Counted from the stretch's first letter, positions 17,907 through 26,619 are shown. The stretch is 41,436 nucleotides of DNA from Singulisphaera sp. GP187 (GCA_945905925.1 CAMDQN010000055.1:1-41436), one strand, 5' to 3'. The notes: generated by a model not told the origin, from the letters alone. Made by a program: numbers and translations.

Positions 17907-20390
17907 ATGCGCCTGACCTCGATTGCCCTCGTTGTTGGCCTCGTGTGGCTCGCTCCGCGTGCCGGTGCCGCCGACGACCCCGGTATCGCCTTCTTCGAGA
18001 CGAAGGTGCGCCCGGTGTTGGTGAAGGAGTGTTACTCGTGCCACTCCGCGACCGAGAAAAAAGCGAAAGGCGGCCTGGAACTCGACAGCGCGGCCGGGTT
18101 GCTCAAAGGCGGGGAGGGCGGTCCGGCCGTGGTCGCCGGCAAGCCGGACGCGAGTCCGCTTATCAAGGCGATTCGGCACGCCGACACGCAACTGAAGATG
18201 CCGCCGACAGGGAAACTTCCAGACGCGGTCGTCGCGGACCTGACGAAATGGGTTCAGTCCGGGGCCGCGATGCCGAAGGACACCGGTGTCGGGGTTCGTC
18301 CTACAACCAAGATCGACATCGAAGCGGGGCGTGCATTCTGGTCGTTCCGACCGCTCGCCGCTGCTGTACCGCCCGAAGTCAAAACGGTTGGATGGGCACG
18401 AACGCCCGTCGATCGGTTCATCCTGGCGAAGCTCGAAGCGAAGAAGCTCCGTCCGAACAACCCCGCGGACCGCGAGAAGCTCATCCGCCGCGCCTACTTC
18501 GACCTCACCGGACTGCCGCCGACGGTCGCGGAGATCGACGTGTTCGTTGCTGATAATTCGCCCGATGCGTGGGCAAAACTGGTCGAGAAACTCCTCGCGA
18601 GTGATCGCTACGGCGAGCGCTGGGCACGGCACTGGCTCGACGTCGCGCGGTTCGCGGAGAGTGGCGGGTATGAGTTCGACGGCGACCGCAAGGGCGCTCA
18701 CCACTACCGCGACTTCGTCATCCGCGCGCTCAACTCCGACATGCCTTACAACGAGTTCGTGCGGCTCCAGTTGGCGGGCGACAAGCTCTTGCCGAACGAC
18801 TACAACGCGGTCGCCGCGACCGGGTTTCTGGTGGCCGGGCCGTACCCCGGACAGACGACCGCGAAGACGCTGGAACCGATCCGCTACGACCAACTCGACG
18901 ACATGATATCCACCACCGGCTCCGCGTTCTTAGGCGTGACGATCGGCTGTGCGCGCTGCCACGATCACAAGTACGATCCGATTCCGCAGGACGACTATTA
19001 CCGGTTGCTCGCCACTCTCGCGACGACCAACTCGACCACCGCGAACCTCGACCCGAAGCCCGAACTCTACCAGCAGCAAAAGCTGAAGTGGGATGTGATC
19101 CGCGCGACACTGGACGTTGAATGGCAGTCGTTCGTTCGCGACCGGTTCCCGAAAGCGTTCGCGACGTGGTGGGCGGAGAATGGCGAGCAGGTGATTTCAC
19201 GAAGAGTGTTCGCGGACCCGAGAGCGATCGTGGCCCGGCAATTGGCCGCGCTGCTGGCGAAGAGCGACGGCAAGGTTACCGACGCGAACCGCGCGGAACT
19301 CGCGGAGTTGGCCCGCGGGATGGAACCGGAGTCGCGTAAGGCTTTTGCGCCGACTCTTGCGCATCTCGCAGCCGCGCCGAAGCCGAAACTCGATGCGGTG
19401 TTCGCGGTCGGGCAGCGCGGCGGTGAGGTGTTCTACCTGATTCGCGGCGAGACCGGGCGCAAGAACGGTATACCCGCGCCCGGGTTCATGAAGGTGTTGA
19501 TGTCGAACCCGGACAAGGACGCGCGGTGGACCGCGCCGCTCGCGGACAAGAAGTCCACGGTCGATCCGCGTGTTGCTCTGGCGAACTGGATGACTGACGC
19601 CGACGCCGGGGCCGGGCGATTGCTGGCTCGCGTGATCGTGAACCGGCTCTGGCAGCATCACATGGGCCGCGGACTGGTCGCCACGCCCAACGACTTCGGC
19701 GTGCAGGGCGACCGCCCGACACACCCCGAGTTGCTCGACTACCTGGCGAGCGAGCTGATTCGCGGCGGCTGGCGTTTGAAGCCGATTCACAAGTTGATCA
19801 TGACGAGCGCGGTGTACCAACAATCGGGCGACGACATCGCCGCGAGTCGTGCCGCCGACCCCGACAACAAGTTGTGGTGGCGCCGCCCGCCGATGCGCCT
19901 CGAAGCGGAATCGGTGCGGGATTCGCTGCTCGCCGCCGGCGGCGCGCTCGACTTGACGATGTTCGGTGCGGGCACGCTGGACGAGGCGAGTTCGCGGCGC
20001 AGCGTGTACCTGACCGTGAAGCGGAGCCGGCCCGTGCCGATCCTGCAACTGTTCGACTCCCCGGAAGCGATTCAGAGCATCGGCGAACGGCAGGTCACGA
20101 CGGTTCCCACACAAGCGCTTACGCTGATGAACTCGCCGTTCGTGCGCAAACAGGCCGACTTGCTCGCCAAACGCGTGCGGCCCGTGGGAGGAGAATTGCC
20201 CGCGGCGATCGCGACCGCGTACCGCACCGCGTTCGGGCGCAAACCGACCTCGCAGGAAAAGGACCGGGCCGCGGCGTTCGTCGGCCGGCACGCCGAAACC
20301 TACGGCAAAGGTGAACCGGCGACGGCACGTGCATTTGCCGACTTCTGCCAGGCGCTGCTGTGCTCGAACGAGTTCGTGTACGTGGATTAG
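17907..20390 (+). CDS. PSD1-family exported cytochrome-like protein (DUF1549/DUF1553)
   Basis: From ATG 17907 (GAGGT nine bases upstream) the product has 827 residues. A signal peptide covers 1-21 (MRLTSIALVVGLVWLAPRAG). The planctomycete cytochrome C domain follows with a haem-binding motif C42-YS-C45-H46. Next comes DUF1549, with PVDRFILAKLEAKKLRP, RAYFDLTGLPPTVAEI and GERWARHWLDVARFAES, and with a second CxxCH at C348-AR-C351-H352 (GCARCHDHKYDPI). DUF1553 closes the protein (NRLWQHHMGRGLVATPNDFG, RPTHPELLDYLA, PTQALTLMNSPFV). Such proteins are very numerous in planctomycetes; a redox role outside the cytoplasm, possibly in polysaccharide breakdown, is inferred. It is followed by a DUF1501 gene, its standard partner. 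Confidence 0.92.
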   Translation: MRLTSIALVVGLVWLAPRAGAADDPGIAFFETKVRPVLVKECYSCHSATEKKAKGGLELDSAAGLLKGGEGGPAVVAGKPDASPLIKAIRHADTQLKMPPTGKLPDAVVADLTKWVQSGAAMPKDTGVGVRPTTKIDIEAGRAFWSFRPLAAAVPPEVKTVGWARTPVDRFILAKLEAKKLRPNNPADREKLIRRAYFDLTGLPPTVAEIDVFVADNSPDAWAKLVEKLLASDRYGERWARHWLDVARFAESGGYEFDGDRKGAHHYRDFVIRALNSDMPYNEFVRLQLAGDKLLPNDYNAVAATGFLVAGPYPGQTTAKTLEPIRYDQLDDMISTTGSAFLGVTIGCARCHDHKYDPIPQDDYYRLLATLATTNSTTANLDPKPELYQQQKLKWDVIRATLDVEWQSFVRDRFPKAFATWWAENGEQVISRRVFADPRAIVARQLAALLAKSDGKVTDANRAELAELARGMEPESRKAFAPTLAHLAAAPKPKLDAVFAVGQRGGEVFYLIRGETGRKNGIPAPGFMKVLMSNPDKDARWTAPLADKKSTVDPRVALANWMTDADAGAGRLLARVIVNRLWQHHMGRGLVATPNDFGVQGDRPTHPELLDYLASELIRGGWRLKPIHKLIMTSAVYQQSGDDIAASRAADPDNKLWWRRPPMRLEAESVRDSLLAAGGALDLTMFGAGTLDEASSRRSVYLTVKRSRPVPILQLFDSPEAIQSIGERQVTTVPTQALTLMNSPFVRKQADLLAKRVRPVGGELPAAIATAYRTAFGRKPTSQEKDRAAAFVGRHAETYGKGEPATARAFADFCQALLCSNEFVYVD

Positions 20391-20402
20391 GGCTCCCAGA
20401 CA

Positions 20403-20490
20403 GAACCCCTCCCCAACCCCTCCCCTAAGAAGGGAGGGGCTAAATGCTGAAGCCCCTCCCTTCTTAGGGGAGGGGTTGGGGGAGGGGTTC
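20403..20490. repeat. Near-perfect 39/40-bp palindromic repeat (family A, copy 2)
   Basis: Left arm 20403-20441 and right arm 20451-20490 are inverted copies that differ only by one extra C, around a nine-base loop. Each arm itself holds CCCCTCCCCTAAGAAGGGAG or its complement. It begins 12 bases after the PSD1 stop and lies within the PSD1/DUF1501 pair. Its ends resemble those of the copy at 1050-1179. Confidence 0.85.
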
Positions 20491-20549
20491 TTTCCGACAA
20501 GCTAAATCTGGTTCGCAACAGCTCCAGCAGGAACCCACCAAGAGAACCC

Positions 20550-22016
20550 ATGACACCTTCGATTGACACAGGCTTTGGGCCGCTCGTTCCGTCTCGCCGC
20601 CAGTTCCTTCGCACGGCGGGCATGGGCGCGGGTTCGCTCGCGCTCGCGTCTCTGCTCCACTCGGAAGGGCTGCTTGCGACCGACGCGCCCCCTTTGCCAA
20701 ACGATCCGCTTGCACCCAAGAAACCGCACTTCGCGCCGAAGGCGAAAGCGGTCATCTGGCTGTTCATGACGGGCAGCCCGTCGCAGGTGGATACGTTCGA
20801 CTACAAGCCGGAGTTGCAGAAGCGGAACGGTCAGCCGCTCGCGGGCGCGGACCCGAAGACTGGGTTCTTCACCACGAGCGGGAAGTGTCTGAAGTCGCCG
20901 TTCGCGTGGAAGCAGCACGGGCAATCCGGCACGTGGGTGTCGGACGTGTTCGAGCGCACCGCCGAGTTTGCCGACGACATGGCGTTCGTTCACTCCTGCT
21001 ACACGCGCGCGAACAACCACGCGCCGGGCGCATACGAACTTTCGTGCGGCGTCACGCGCCCGGGACTGCCGAGCATGGGGTCGTGGATCACCTACGGCCT
21101 CGGGAGCGAGAGCCGGAGCCTGCCAGCGTTCGTGGTCATGCACGAGACCAAACCACGTGGCGAAGATTCCATCTGGTCCGCCGGGTTCCTGCCGAAGAAC
21201 TTTCAGGCGCTCGCGATCGACGGGCGCGGCAAAAAACCGCTCGCGCACCTCGACCGCCCGGCCGAACAGTCGGACCCGCAACAGCGCGCCGCACTCGACC
21301 TGCTCCGCGAGATGAATCAGAACCACCGCACGGCGCACCCGCTGGAGTCGGAGTTGGCGGCACGCGTGGAGTCGTTCGAACTGGCGTACCGGATGCAGAC
21401 GGCCGCGCCGGAGGCGTTCGACCTCGCGCGCGAAACCGACCGCACGCGGAACCGCTACGCCATCGGCGACAAGGACGCGGACGTGTTCGGCCGTCAGTGC
21501 TTAACCGCTCGCCGGCTGGTAGAACGCGGCGTGCGGTTCGTTCAGATATTCGCGGGTCGCGGTGTCGGTGGCGACGGGAGCGTCGGGGACGTGCCGTGGG
21601 ACGGGCACAACAACATCGAAACGAACCACCGCAGTTGCGGGCGCGCGTGCGACCGGCCCATCGCCGCGCTACTCGGCGATCTGAAAGCCCGCGGGCTGCT
21701 CGACAGCACGCTCGTCATCTGGAGCGGGGAGTTCGGCCGCACGTCGGACTCGCAAGGCTCGCTCGGCCGCGACCACAACCCGAACGCCTTCACGGTCTGG
21801 ATGGCCGGCGGCGGGGTGAAGGGCGGAACGCACTACGGCGCTACGGACGAGTTCGGCTACCACGCTGTCGATAAGCGGACCAGTGTTCACGATCTGCACG
21901 CAACGATTTTACACCTGCTCGGCCTCGACCACGAGAAACTGACGTACCGGTTCAACGCGCGCGACTACCGGCTGACCGACGTGAGCGGCACCGTGATCCG
22001 CGACATCCTCGCCTGA
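20550..22016 (+). CDS. DUF1501 protein with Tat signal (sulfatase-like fold)
   Basis: 488 residues. The N terminus holds a twin-arginine export signal, SRRQFLRTAGMGAGSLALAS (15-34), so the protein should be exported folded. The body has DUF1501 hallmarks: AVIWLFMTGSPSQVDTFDYK, FVHSCYTRANNHAPGAYEL, GLPSMGSWITYGLGSE, GVRFVQIFAG, VIWSGEFGRTSDSQG, GRDHNPNAFTVWMAGGGVKG and LLGLDHEKLTYRFNARDYRL. This family is related in fold to alkaline phosphatase/sulfatase enzymes, and the Asp/His residues in these motifs may bind metal, but no substrate is established. It is almost certainly the functional partner of the PSD1 protein upstream; 159 bases including a palindrome separate them. Confidence 0.92.
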   Translation: MTPSIDTGFGPLVPSRRQFLRTAGMGAGSLALASLLHSEGLLATDAPPLPNDPLAPKKPHFAPKAKAVIWLFMTGSPSQVDTFDYKPELQKRNGQPLAGADPKTGFFTTSGKCLKSPFAWKQHGQSGTWVSDVFERTAEFADDMAFVHSCYTRANNHAPGAYELSCGVTRPGLPSMGSWITYGLGSESRSLPAFVVMHETKPRGEDSIWSAGFLPKNFQALAIDGRGKKPLAHLDRPAEQSDPQQRAALDLLREMNQNHRTAHPLESELAARVESFELAYRMQTAAPEAFDLARETDRTRNRYAIGDKDADVFGRQCLTARRLVERGVRFVQIFAGRGVGGDGSVGDVPWDGHNNIETNHRSCGRACDRPIAALLGDLKARGLLDSTLVIWSGEFGRTSDSQGSLGRDHNPNAFTVWMAGGGVKGGTHYGATDEFGYHAVDKRTSVHDLHATILHLLGLDHEKLTYRFNARDYRLTDVSGTVIRDILA

Positions 22017-22359
22017 CCCGTATCCTGAACAGATCGCGTCGACTCGAGTTTCGGACTGATCGAGGAGTTCCGCAGTTCTGAGGTCCAGGGGTTTCAACCC
22101 CTGAAACTGTGACTGGCGGCGCCAGTGAGGCGTTTGTCTCCCTCGCCCCGGCTTTGCGGGGCGAGGGTTAGGGTGAGGGGTCTTTTGCATGACCACCAAA
22201 CCAAGCACCCCTCACCCTGCCCTCTCCCCGCAAAGCCGGGGCGAGGGAAAGAACTCAAACTTGGCCGCGCGAAAGCTAACGGGTATCGAAAATGGCGGTT
22301 GAGGACTGGCGAATACGCCTTAACATCGGCCCCGCCCCTGTCGTACCCGGAGACGCCCC
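22017..22359. other. Repeat-filled intergenic stretch
   Basis: No gene is seen. The stretch holds a small hairpin CAGGGGTTTCAACCCCTG (22086-22103) and a larger palindromic repeat (22140-22247). Between the second repeat and the kinase start nothing else is recognised apart from a ribosome site (GGAG eight bases before the ATG). Confidence 0.6.
22140..22247. repeat. Palindromic repeat around CGCAAAGCCGGGGCGAGGG (family B)
   Basis: Left arm 22140-22181 and right arm 22207-22247 are imperfect inverted copies, differing only in a short central part, around a 25-base loop. Each arm contains its own hairpin (CGCCCCG...CGGGGCG type). The layout is the same as family A: nested hairpins, and a pyrimidine-rich TCTTTT after the first arm. 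Confidence 0.8.
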
Positions 22360-25212
22360 ATGTCGATCGCGGGTCTGCTGACGCATTTCGGGCTGAAACA
22401 ACTGTTCGACGTGACCTCGAAGGAGGTCGTCGCGTGGGTGGATAGCCGATTCGAGGATTCGAGCCGCGACGTGCTGCGCGCCGTGTTAGACGCCAACGGC
22501 CGGGCATGGCAGGTGGTCGGGCTGGCGCTGGACGAACGCACTTTCTGGGAGCGCCTCCGCGACCCGAGCCGCGAAGCCGACCTGAAGGCCGCCCGCGACG
22601 GAATCCGCCAGATTCTCGCGACGATACCCGCCGACCGGCGCGATCTCGCCGCGGCCGAACTCGCCGCTTTCCACGACCGCCAACTCGCCACCCCGGCCGA
22701 ACTCCAGCGGTTCGCCACCCCGGCGGACTACGCGGGCGAAGCGGATCGCGCCGCCGGCGCGGTCGCGGACACGCTCGCGGACGCGCCGAATCTCGCCGCC
22801 GTCCTGCGGATCATGCCGGACGGTCGCACGCCGCTGTTCCAGACGTTCTACCGCTACTACTTCTGGAAGTCGGTGCGGAAGGATACGAGCCTGGCCTGGC
22901 TTCTTACCCACGACCAACTGCGCGCCCTCGCGGAGAGAGTGGACGGCCGCACCGCTGGCATCCTCGACCAGATCGACACGCTCTTCGACGCGCTCCGCGA
23001 TGAGTTCGCGAAGGTGAACGCGAAACTCGCGGACCTGGACGCGAAGCTCGACAAGCTGCTCGACGAGCGGGACGTGACGACCAATACCCGCGACCCGCTC
23101 AAGGTCAGCGTAACCAACGCGAAGGAACTGAACCAACTGCGGCAGTGGCGGGACGAACTCCGCAAACTGCCGCCGGAACTGGTCGGGTCGTCGCGCTTCT
23201 CGAAACTCGGCGACGCGCTCGCCGCCGCTCAGATGTTCGCGGAGGCGCGGCAGGCGCACGAGGCCGCGGCGAAGGTGGCCACTGACCGCGCGACAGAGGC
23301 GGAGGCCGAGTTCAAGGCGTATCGGGATGCGTGCGAGCAGGAAGCGTGGGCCGACGCGCTGCCGGCGCTGCTTCGGGCGGCCGAACTCGACGCGGACCGC
23401 TTCAGCCCGTTCCCGTTCAAACGGTACGAGCCGGTCGCGATTCTCGGCGCGGGTGGTTTCGGAACGGTCATTCGGTGCCGCCAGCGGCTGGCAAAGGGGC
23501 GCGAGGTCGCGGTGAAGACGTTCCACGCCGCCGACTTGGGGCGGGATGTGGACGAAATCTTCGCCGAAGCTCACACGCTCTCGGAACTTGTCGATCCGGC
23601 GATCGTGAAGATCACGCACTGGGAGTTCGCCGACGCCGCCGAAACCCGGCCGTATCTGGTGATGGAATACTTTCCCGGCGTCAGCCTCGCCGCGTGGCTC
23701 AAGCGCGAGGGCCGGTTGCCGGTCGCGGACTTCATTGCCGTCGCCCGGCAGGTCGCGGAAGCGATGGCGGTGGCGCACGCCGCGAACATCCTGCACCGCG
23801 ACCTGAAGCCGGGGAACGTGCTCCTGCGCGTTTCAGGCGAGCCGGGAGCGTCAGCGACCGGAGGTTGGGACGTGCGGGTCATCGACTTCGGGCTGGCCGT
23901 CCGATTCACGGCGGTCCAGGCGAGCATCAGCACATCGCTCCCGCACCGAACCCGGCGCGACCTGAGTTTCGCCGGCTCGCTGGAGTACGCCAGTCCGGAA
24001 CAGAAGGGCGCCGTCGTCGCCGCGGTCGGGCCGCGGTCGGACGTGTACAGCTACGGCAAGACGATGATCGAAGCGTTGCTCGGCACCACCGAGCCGACCA
24101 CACGAACCTGGAAGTCCGTGCCGGACGAGTACCGGGGACCGCTTCAGGAGTTGCTCGAACAGTGCGTCGAGAAGAACCCGTCCGACCGACATGCCAGCTT
24201 CCAGCCGCTCGCCGCGGCGCTAGCCGCACTCGTCCCAACGGAGCAAGCGAACCGCGCTCGCCTTGAGCGCGAAGCCGCCGAGCGGAAACGCCAGGCCGAC
24301 GAGTTGGTGCGGGCGCGACTCGCTGCCGAAGAGGAGGTGCGGATCACGGAGGAGCATCGCGCGCGCAAGCACGCCGCAGCCCAGGAAGCGGCACAGCGTC
24401 GCCGCGAGCAGGAAGAGACCGATCGCAAACGTCTGGCGGAAGAGGAAGCCCGCCGGAAGGCCGAACAGAAGGCGAAGGCCAACGACCCGCTCTCGCCCGC
24501 TCGCGTGCGGACGCCGGGTGAGAACGTCACGCTCAAGTTGGTTGGCGATGTGCGCATTACTTTCGCGTGGTGTCCGCCTGGTTCGTTCCAGATGGGCGGA
24601 TACGTCTACGACGCTGAGAAGCCGGTTCATAAGGTCACGCTCACGAAGGGCTACTTCATGGGTATCCACCCCGTGACGCAAGCCCAGTGGAAGACCGTGA
24701 TGGACACTGACCCGAGCCGCTTCAAGGGTCCAGACAGGCCGGTCGAAACCGTCCCGTGGGAAGAATGCGAGGAGTTCTGCACGAAACTCACGGCCAGTCT
24801 CAAGGGGCGTGTCACCGTGCGGATGCCGACGGAGGCCGAGTGGGAATACGCCTGTCGTGCTGGAACGACCAACGACCGCTGGATTGGGAGCGACGAGGAC
24901 GCGCTAAAGCGCGCCGGCTGGTACAGAGGCAACAGCGAGCAGACGCAACCGGTCGGCAAACTAGCGAAGAACGCGTGGGGGCTGCACGACGTTTACGGCA
25001 ACGTCTGGGAGTGGTGCCAGGACTCGTACACCGCGTACGGCAAAGGGAATCAAACGGACCCAAAAGTACAATCAGACGTTGATACGCGCGTTCTGCGTGG
25101 CGGGTCGTGGGTCAACCATCCCGCGAGCTGCCACGCCGCTTTTCGCAAGTGGGCCGCGCCGGACCACTGCGGCAGCAGCATCGGTTTTCGTGTGTGTTTC
25201 CGCCTGGACTGA
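22360..25212 (+). CDS. Ser/Thr protein kinase fused to a formylglycine-generating-enzyme-like (C-type lectin fold) domain
   Basis: 950 residues. Residues 1-350 are a helical region of unknown family with coiled coil near 205-245. The kinase spans about 356-625: glycine loop LGAGGFG, Lys386 in EVAVKTF, catalytic HRDLKPGN with Asp481, DFG at 509-511 and SLEYASPEQ, so it should be active. An in-frame repeat-derived peptide (GEPGASATG, 493-501) sits between HRDLKPGN and DFG. A Glu/Arg/Ala coiled coil covers 625-705. The FGE-sulfatase domain covers 720-950 (CPPGSFQMGG, HPVTQAQW, LPTEAEWEYA-like MPTEAEWEYACRAGT, NVWEWCQD, RGGSWVN, GFRVCF). Compared with catalytic FGEs, the first active-site Cys is replaced by Asn919 while Cys924 remains, so binding is more likely than formylglycine formation. 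No membrane helix is seen. An integrase remnant follows directly. Confidence 0.88.
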   Translation: MSIAGLLTHFGLKQLFDVTSKEVVAWVDSRFEDSSRDVLRAVLDANGRAWQVVGLALDERTFWERLRDPSREADLKAARDGIRQILATIPADRRDLAAAELAAFHDRQLATPAELQRFATPADYAGEADRAAGAVADTLADAPNLAAVLRIMPDGRTPLFQTFYRYYFWKSVRKDTSLAWLLTHDQLRALAERVDGRTAGILDQIDTLFDALRDEFAKVNAKLADLDAKLDKLLDERDVTTNTRDPLKVSVTNAKELNQLRQWRDELRKLPPELVGSSRFSKLGDALAAAQMFAEARQAHEAAAKVATDRATEAEAEFKAYRDACEQEAWADALPALLRAAELDADRFSPFPFKRYEPVAILGAGGFGTVIRCRQRLAKGREVAVKTFHAADLGRDVDEIFAEAHTLSELVDPAIVKITHWEFADAAETRPYLVMEYFPGVSLAAWLKREGRLPVADFIAVARQVAEAMAVAHAANILHRDLKPGNVLLRVSGEPGASATGGWDVRVIDFGLAVRFTAVQASISTSLPHRTRRDLSFAGSLEYASPEQKGAVVAAVGPRSDVYSYGKTMIEALLGTTEPTTRTWKSVPDEYRGPLQELLEQCVEKNPSDRHASFQPLAAALAALVPTEQANRARLEREAAERKRQADELVRARLAAEEEVRITEEHRARKHAAAQEAAQRRREQEETDRKRLAEEEARRKAEQKAKANDPLSPARVRTPGENVTLKLVGDVRITFAWCPPGSFQMGGYVYDAEKPVHKVTLTKGYFMGIHPVTQAQWKTVMDTDPSRFKGPDRPVETVPWEECEEFCTKLTASLKGRVTVRMPTEAEWEYACRAGTTNDRWIGSDEDALKRAGWYRGNSEQTQPVGKLAKNAWGLHDVYGNVWEWCQDSYTAYGKGNQTDPKVQSDVDTRVLRGGSWVNHPASCHAAFRKWAAPDHCGSSIGFRVCFRLD
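23834..23858 (+). repeat. Single arm of the coding palindromic repeat (family F) inside the kinase
   Basis: CAGGCGAGCCGGGAGCGTCA and the next five bases match the left arm of the gltB insertion at 22 of 25 positions. It is in frame and encodes SGEPGASAT in a loop between the kinase catalytic motif and DFG, where related kinases have a short charged turn. Confidence 0.75.
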
Positions 25213-25234
25213 TTGCTCAGTTGCGGATCGTTGA

Positions 25235-25483
25235 AATGAATTCCCCGCGCACGTCGTCTGCGAGTGGTTAGGAAATAGTCTCGCGGTGGCTCGCGAACAC
25301 TACTTACAGACGACCGAAGACCACTACCAAAAGGCGGCGCAGAATCCGGCGCAAAATGGGGCGCAAAAGGCGGCTCAGACAGAAGCGGACACGAAAAGAC
25401 AGAATCGGACAAACTCGGACGAAGTGCTTGAATTACAAGCATCCCGTCCGATCCTGTCCTTTACTGTACAAGTGAACAGGTGA
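25235..25483 (+). pseudogene. C-terminal remnant of a tyrosine recombinase (integrase)
   Basis: Downstream of a stop at 25232-25234 the frame reads NEFPAHVVCEWLGNSLAVAR and then EHYLQTTEDHYQKAAQNPAQ. This matches the end of planctomycete phage-type integrases, in which H-x-x-C-x-W-x-GNS precedes the catalytic tyrosine of HYLQ-T. Only the last 82 residues remain; the N-terminal arm, core-binding domain and the first Arg of the active site are missing. Its TGA lies at 25481-25483, overlapping the 3' end of tRNA-Glu. The usual integrase position beside an attachment site in a tRNA gene is therefore preserved. A GTG at 25286 could start a 65-residue peptide, but no ribosome site supports it. Confidence 0.75.
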
Positions 25484-25553
25484 CCCTATCGGGATTTGAA
25501 CCCGAGTTTGAGCCTTGAGAGGGCTCCGTCCTAGACCACTAGACGATAGGGCC
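25481..25553 (-). tRNA. tRNA-Glu (anticodon CUC)
   Basis: 73 bases fold as a cloverleaf. The acceptor is GGCCCTA with TAGGGTC and discriminator A. The D arm contains AGTGGTCT. The anticodon loop is CTCTCAA on a GAGCC/GGCTC stem and reads GAG codons. The T arm is TCGGGTTCAAATCCCGA. CCA is not encoded. Its 3' end touches the stop codon of the integrase remnant, suggesting it served as an integration site. Confidence 0.97.
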
Positions 25554-25715
25554 GAATTCCAATGAATTTGTAATCGCGTGCGTGGGGAATGTCAAGAGTT
25601 CGACGTGCGAGCGGGTCGCGGAACTCACAGAGTGCGCGGAGTGTTCGTTCCCGTTCGGTGTGCGGTCTGGTAAGGTAATAGTTCGCGTTAGCATTGCGGC
25701 GAGCGGGGGCGGCCC

Positions 25716-26603
25716 ATGGGTATTCAGGACCGGGACTATTACCGCGAAGGCCCAAGCTTTCTGGACCGCGTAGGCCAGCAGGGCGCGACCGTCTGGCTCA
25801 TCGCGATCACCGTGGGTGTGTTCTTCGGACAGGCACTCTCGGGCGGTGTGCGCGGCCCGCTCACGGAAGTCGGGGCGCTTGACGCACGCGTCATCCAGGG
25901 CGAAGTGTGGCGCCTCGTCACAGCTGCGTTCCTCCACGCCGATCTGTGGCACCTGTTCTTCAACATGTTGGTGCTGTACTGGGCTGGGTCGCGGGTCGAA
26001 GAAGTTCGCGGTTCGCGCGAGTTCGTACTGTTCTACCTGCTCAGTGCCGTCGGCTCTCACTTGATTTACCTCGCGGCGCAGTTGGTAGGAGTCGCTCCTC
26101 CGGGTGCTGCGATTGGAGCCAGCGGCGCGGTGACGGCCACGCTGATCCTCTTCGCGTTCCACTTTCCGCACGCGCAGGTGCGCCTCTACTTCTTCATCCC
26201 AATGCCAGTGTGGTTGCTTGCGATCCTGTTCGTGGGGTTCGACGCGCTGGCCGCGCTGCGTGGCGGCGGACGGATCGCGTACTTCGCGCACCTCGGCGGC
26301 GCGTTCTTCGGCATGCTCTACTTCCAGACCGGGGTGCGGTTCGGCCGGGTACTCGATCGAACCCCGAAGACCCGCGTGCGGCCGAAATTGCGCCTGGTCC
26401 CGCCGCCCGAGGAGTCGCCGGTACCTGTCGGCGCTGCGGTCACGGCCGCGCCGCGCGCGTCCGCTCCCACCGACGAGCAACTCGAAGCGAAACTCGACGC
26501 GGTGTTGGAGAAAGTGTCGAAGCACGGCCCCGAGTGCCTCACGCCCGAAGAGCGCGAGATCTTCTACAAAGCCGGGGAACTGTACAAGAATCGCCGCAAG
26601 TGA
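25716..26603 (+). CDS. Rhomboid-family intramembrane serine protease
   Basis: Rhomboids cleave transmembrane substrates within the bilayer. The 295-residue protein has six predicted helices in residues 25-215. The catalytic dyad is present: Ser137 in GASGAV and His192 in FAHLGG. The oxyanion-side residues HxxxN are there as His79 and Asn83 in WHLFFNM. The C-terminal 80 residues form a soluble, Pro/Ala-rich tail ending in a short helix (EEREIFYKAGELYKNRRK), common in planctomycete members. The start ATG 25716 is preceded by a G-rich sequence. An FmdB-like gene follows 16 bases after the stop, probably co-transcribed. Substrate unknown. Confidence 0.9.
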   Translation: MGIQDRDYYREGPSFLDRVGQQGATVWLIAITVGVFFGQALSGGVRGPLTEVGALDARVIQGEVWRLVTAAFLHADLWHLFFNMLVLYWAGSRVEEVRGSREFVLFYLLSAVGSHLIYLAAQLVGVAPPGAAIGASGAVTATLILFAFHFPHAQVRLYFFIPMPVWLLAILFVGFDALAALRGGGRIAYFAHLGGAFFGMLYFQTGVRFGRVLDRTPKTRVRPKLRLVPPPEESPVPVGAAVTAAPRASAPTDEQLEAKLDAVLEKVSKHGPECLTPEEREIFYKAGELYKNRRK

Positions 26604-26619
26604 CCACCAAGGAGTCCCC

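Noticed and set aside
24522-25212. Diversity-generating retroelement target in the FGE-like C terminus
   Set aside because: The fold is right, but no reverse transcriptase, accessory protein or template repeat of the C-terminal end is present in the window, so it is kept only as a test under the kinase finding.
25286-25483. Stand-alone 65-residue gene
   Set aside because: The frame continues upstream as a clear integrase C terminus and has no ribosome site, so it is treated as a remnant.
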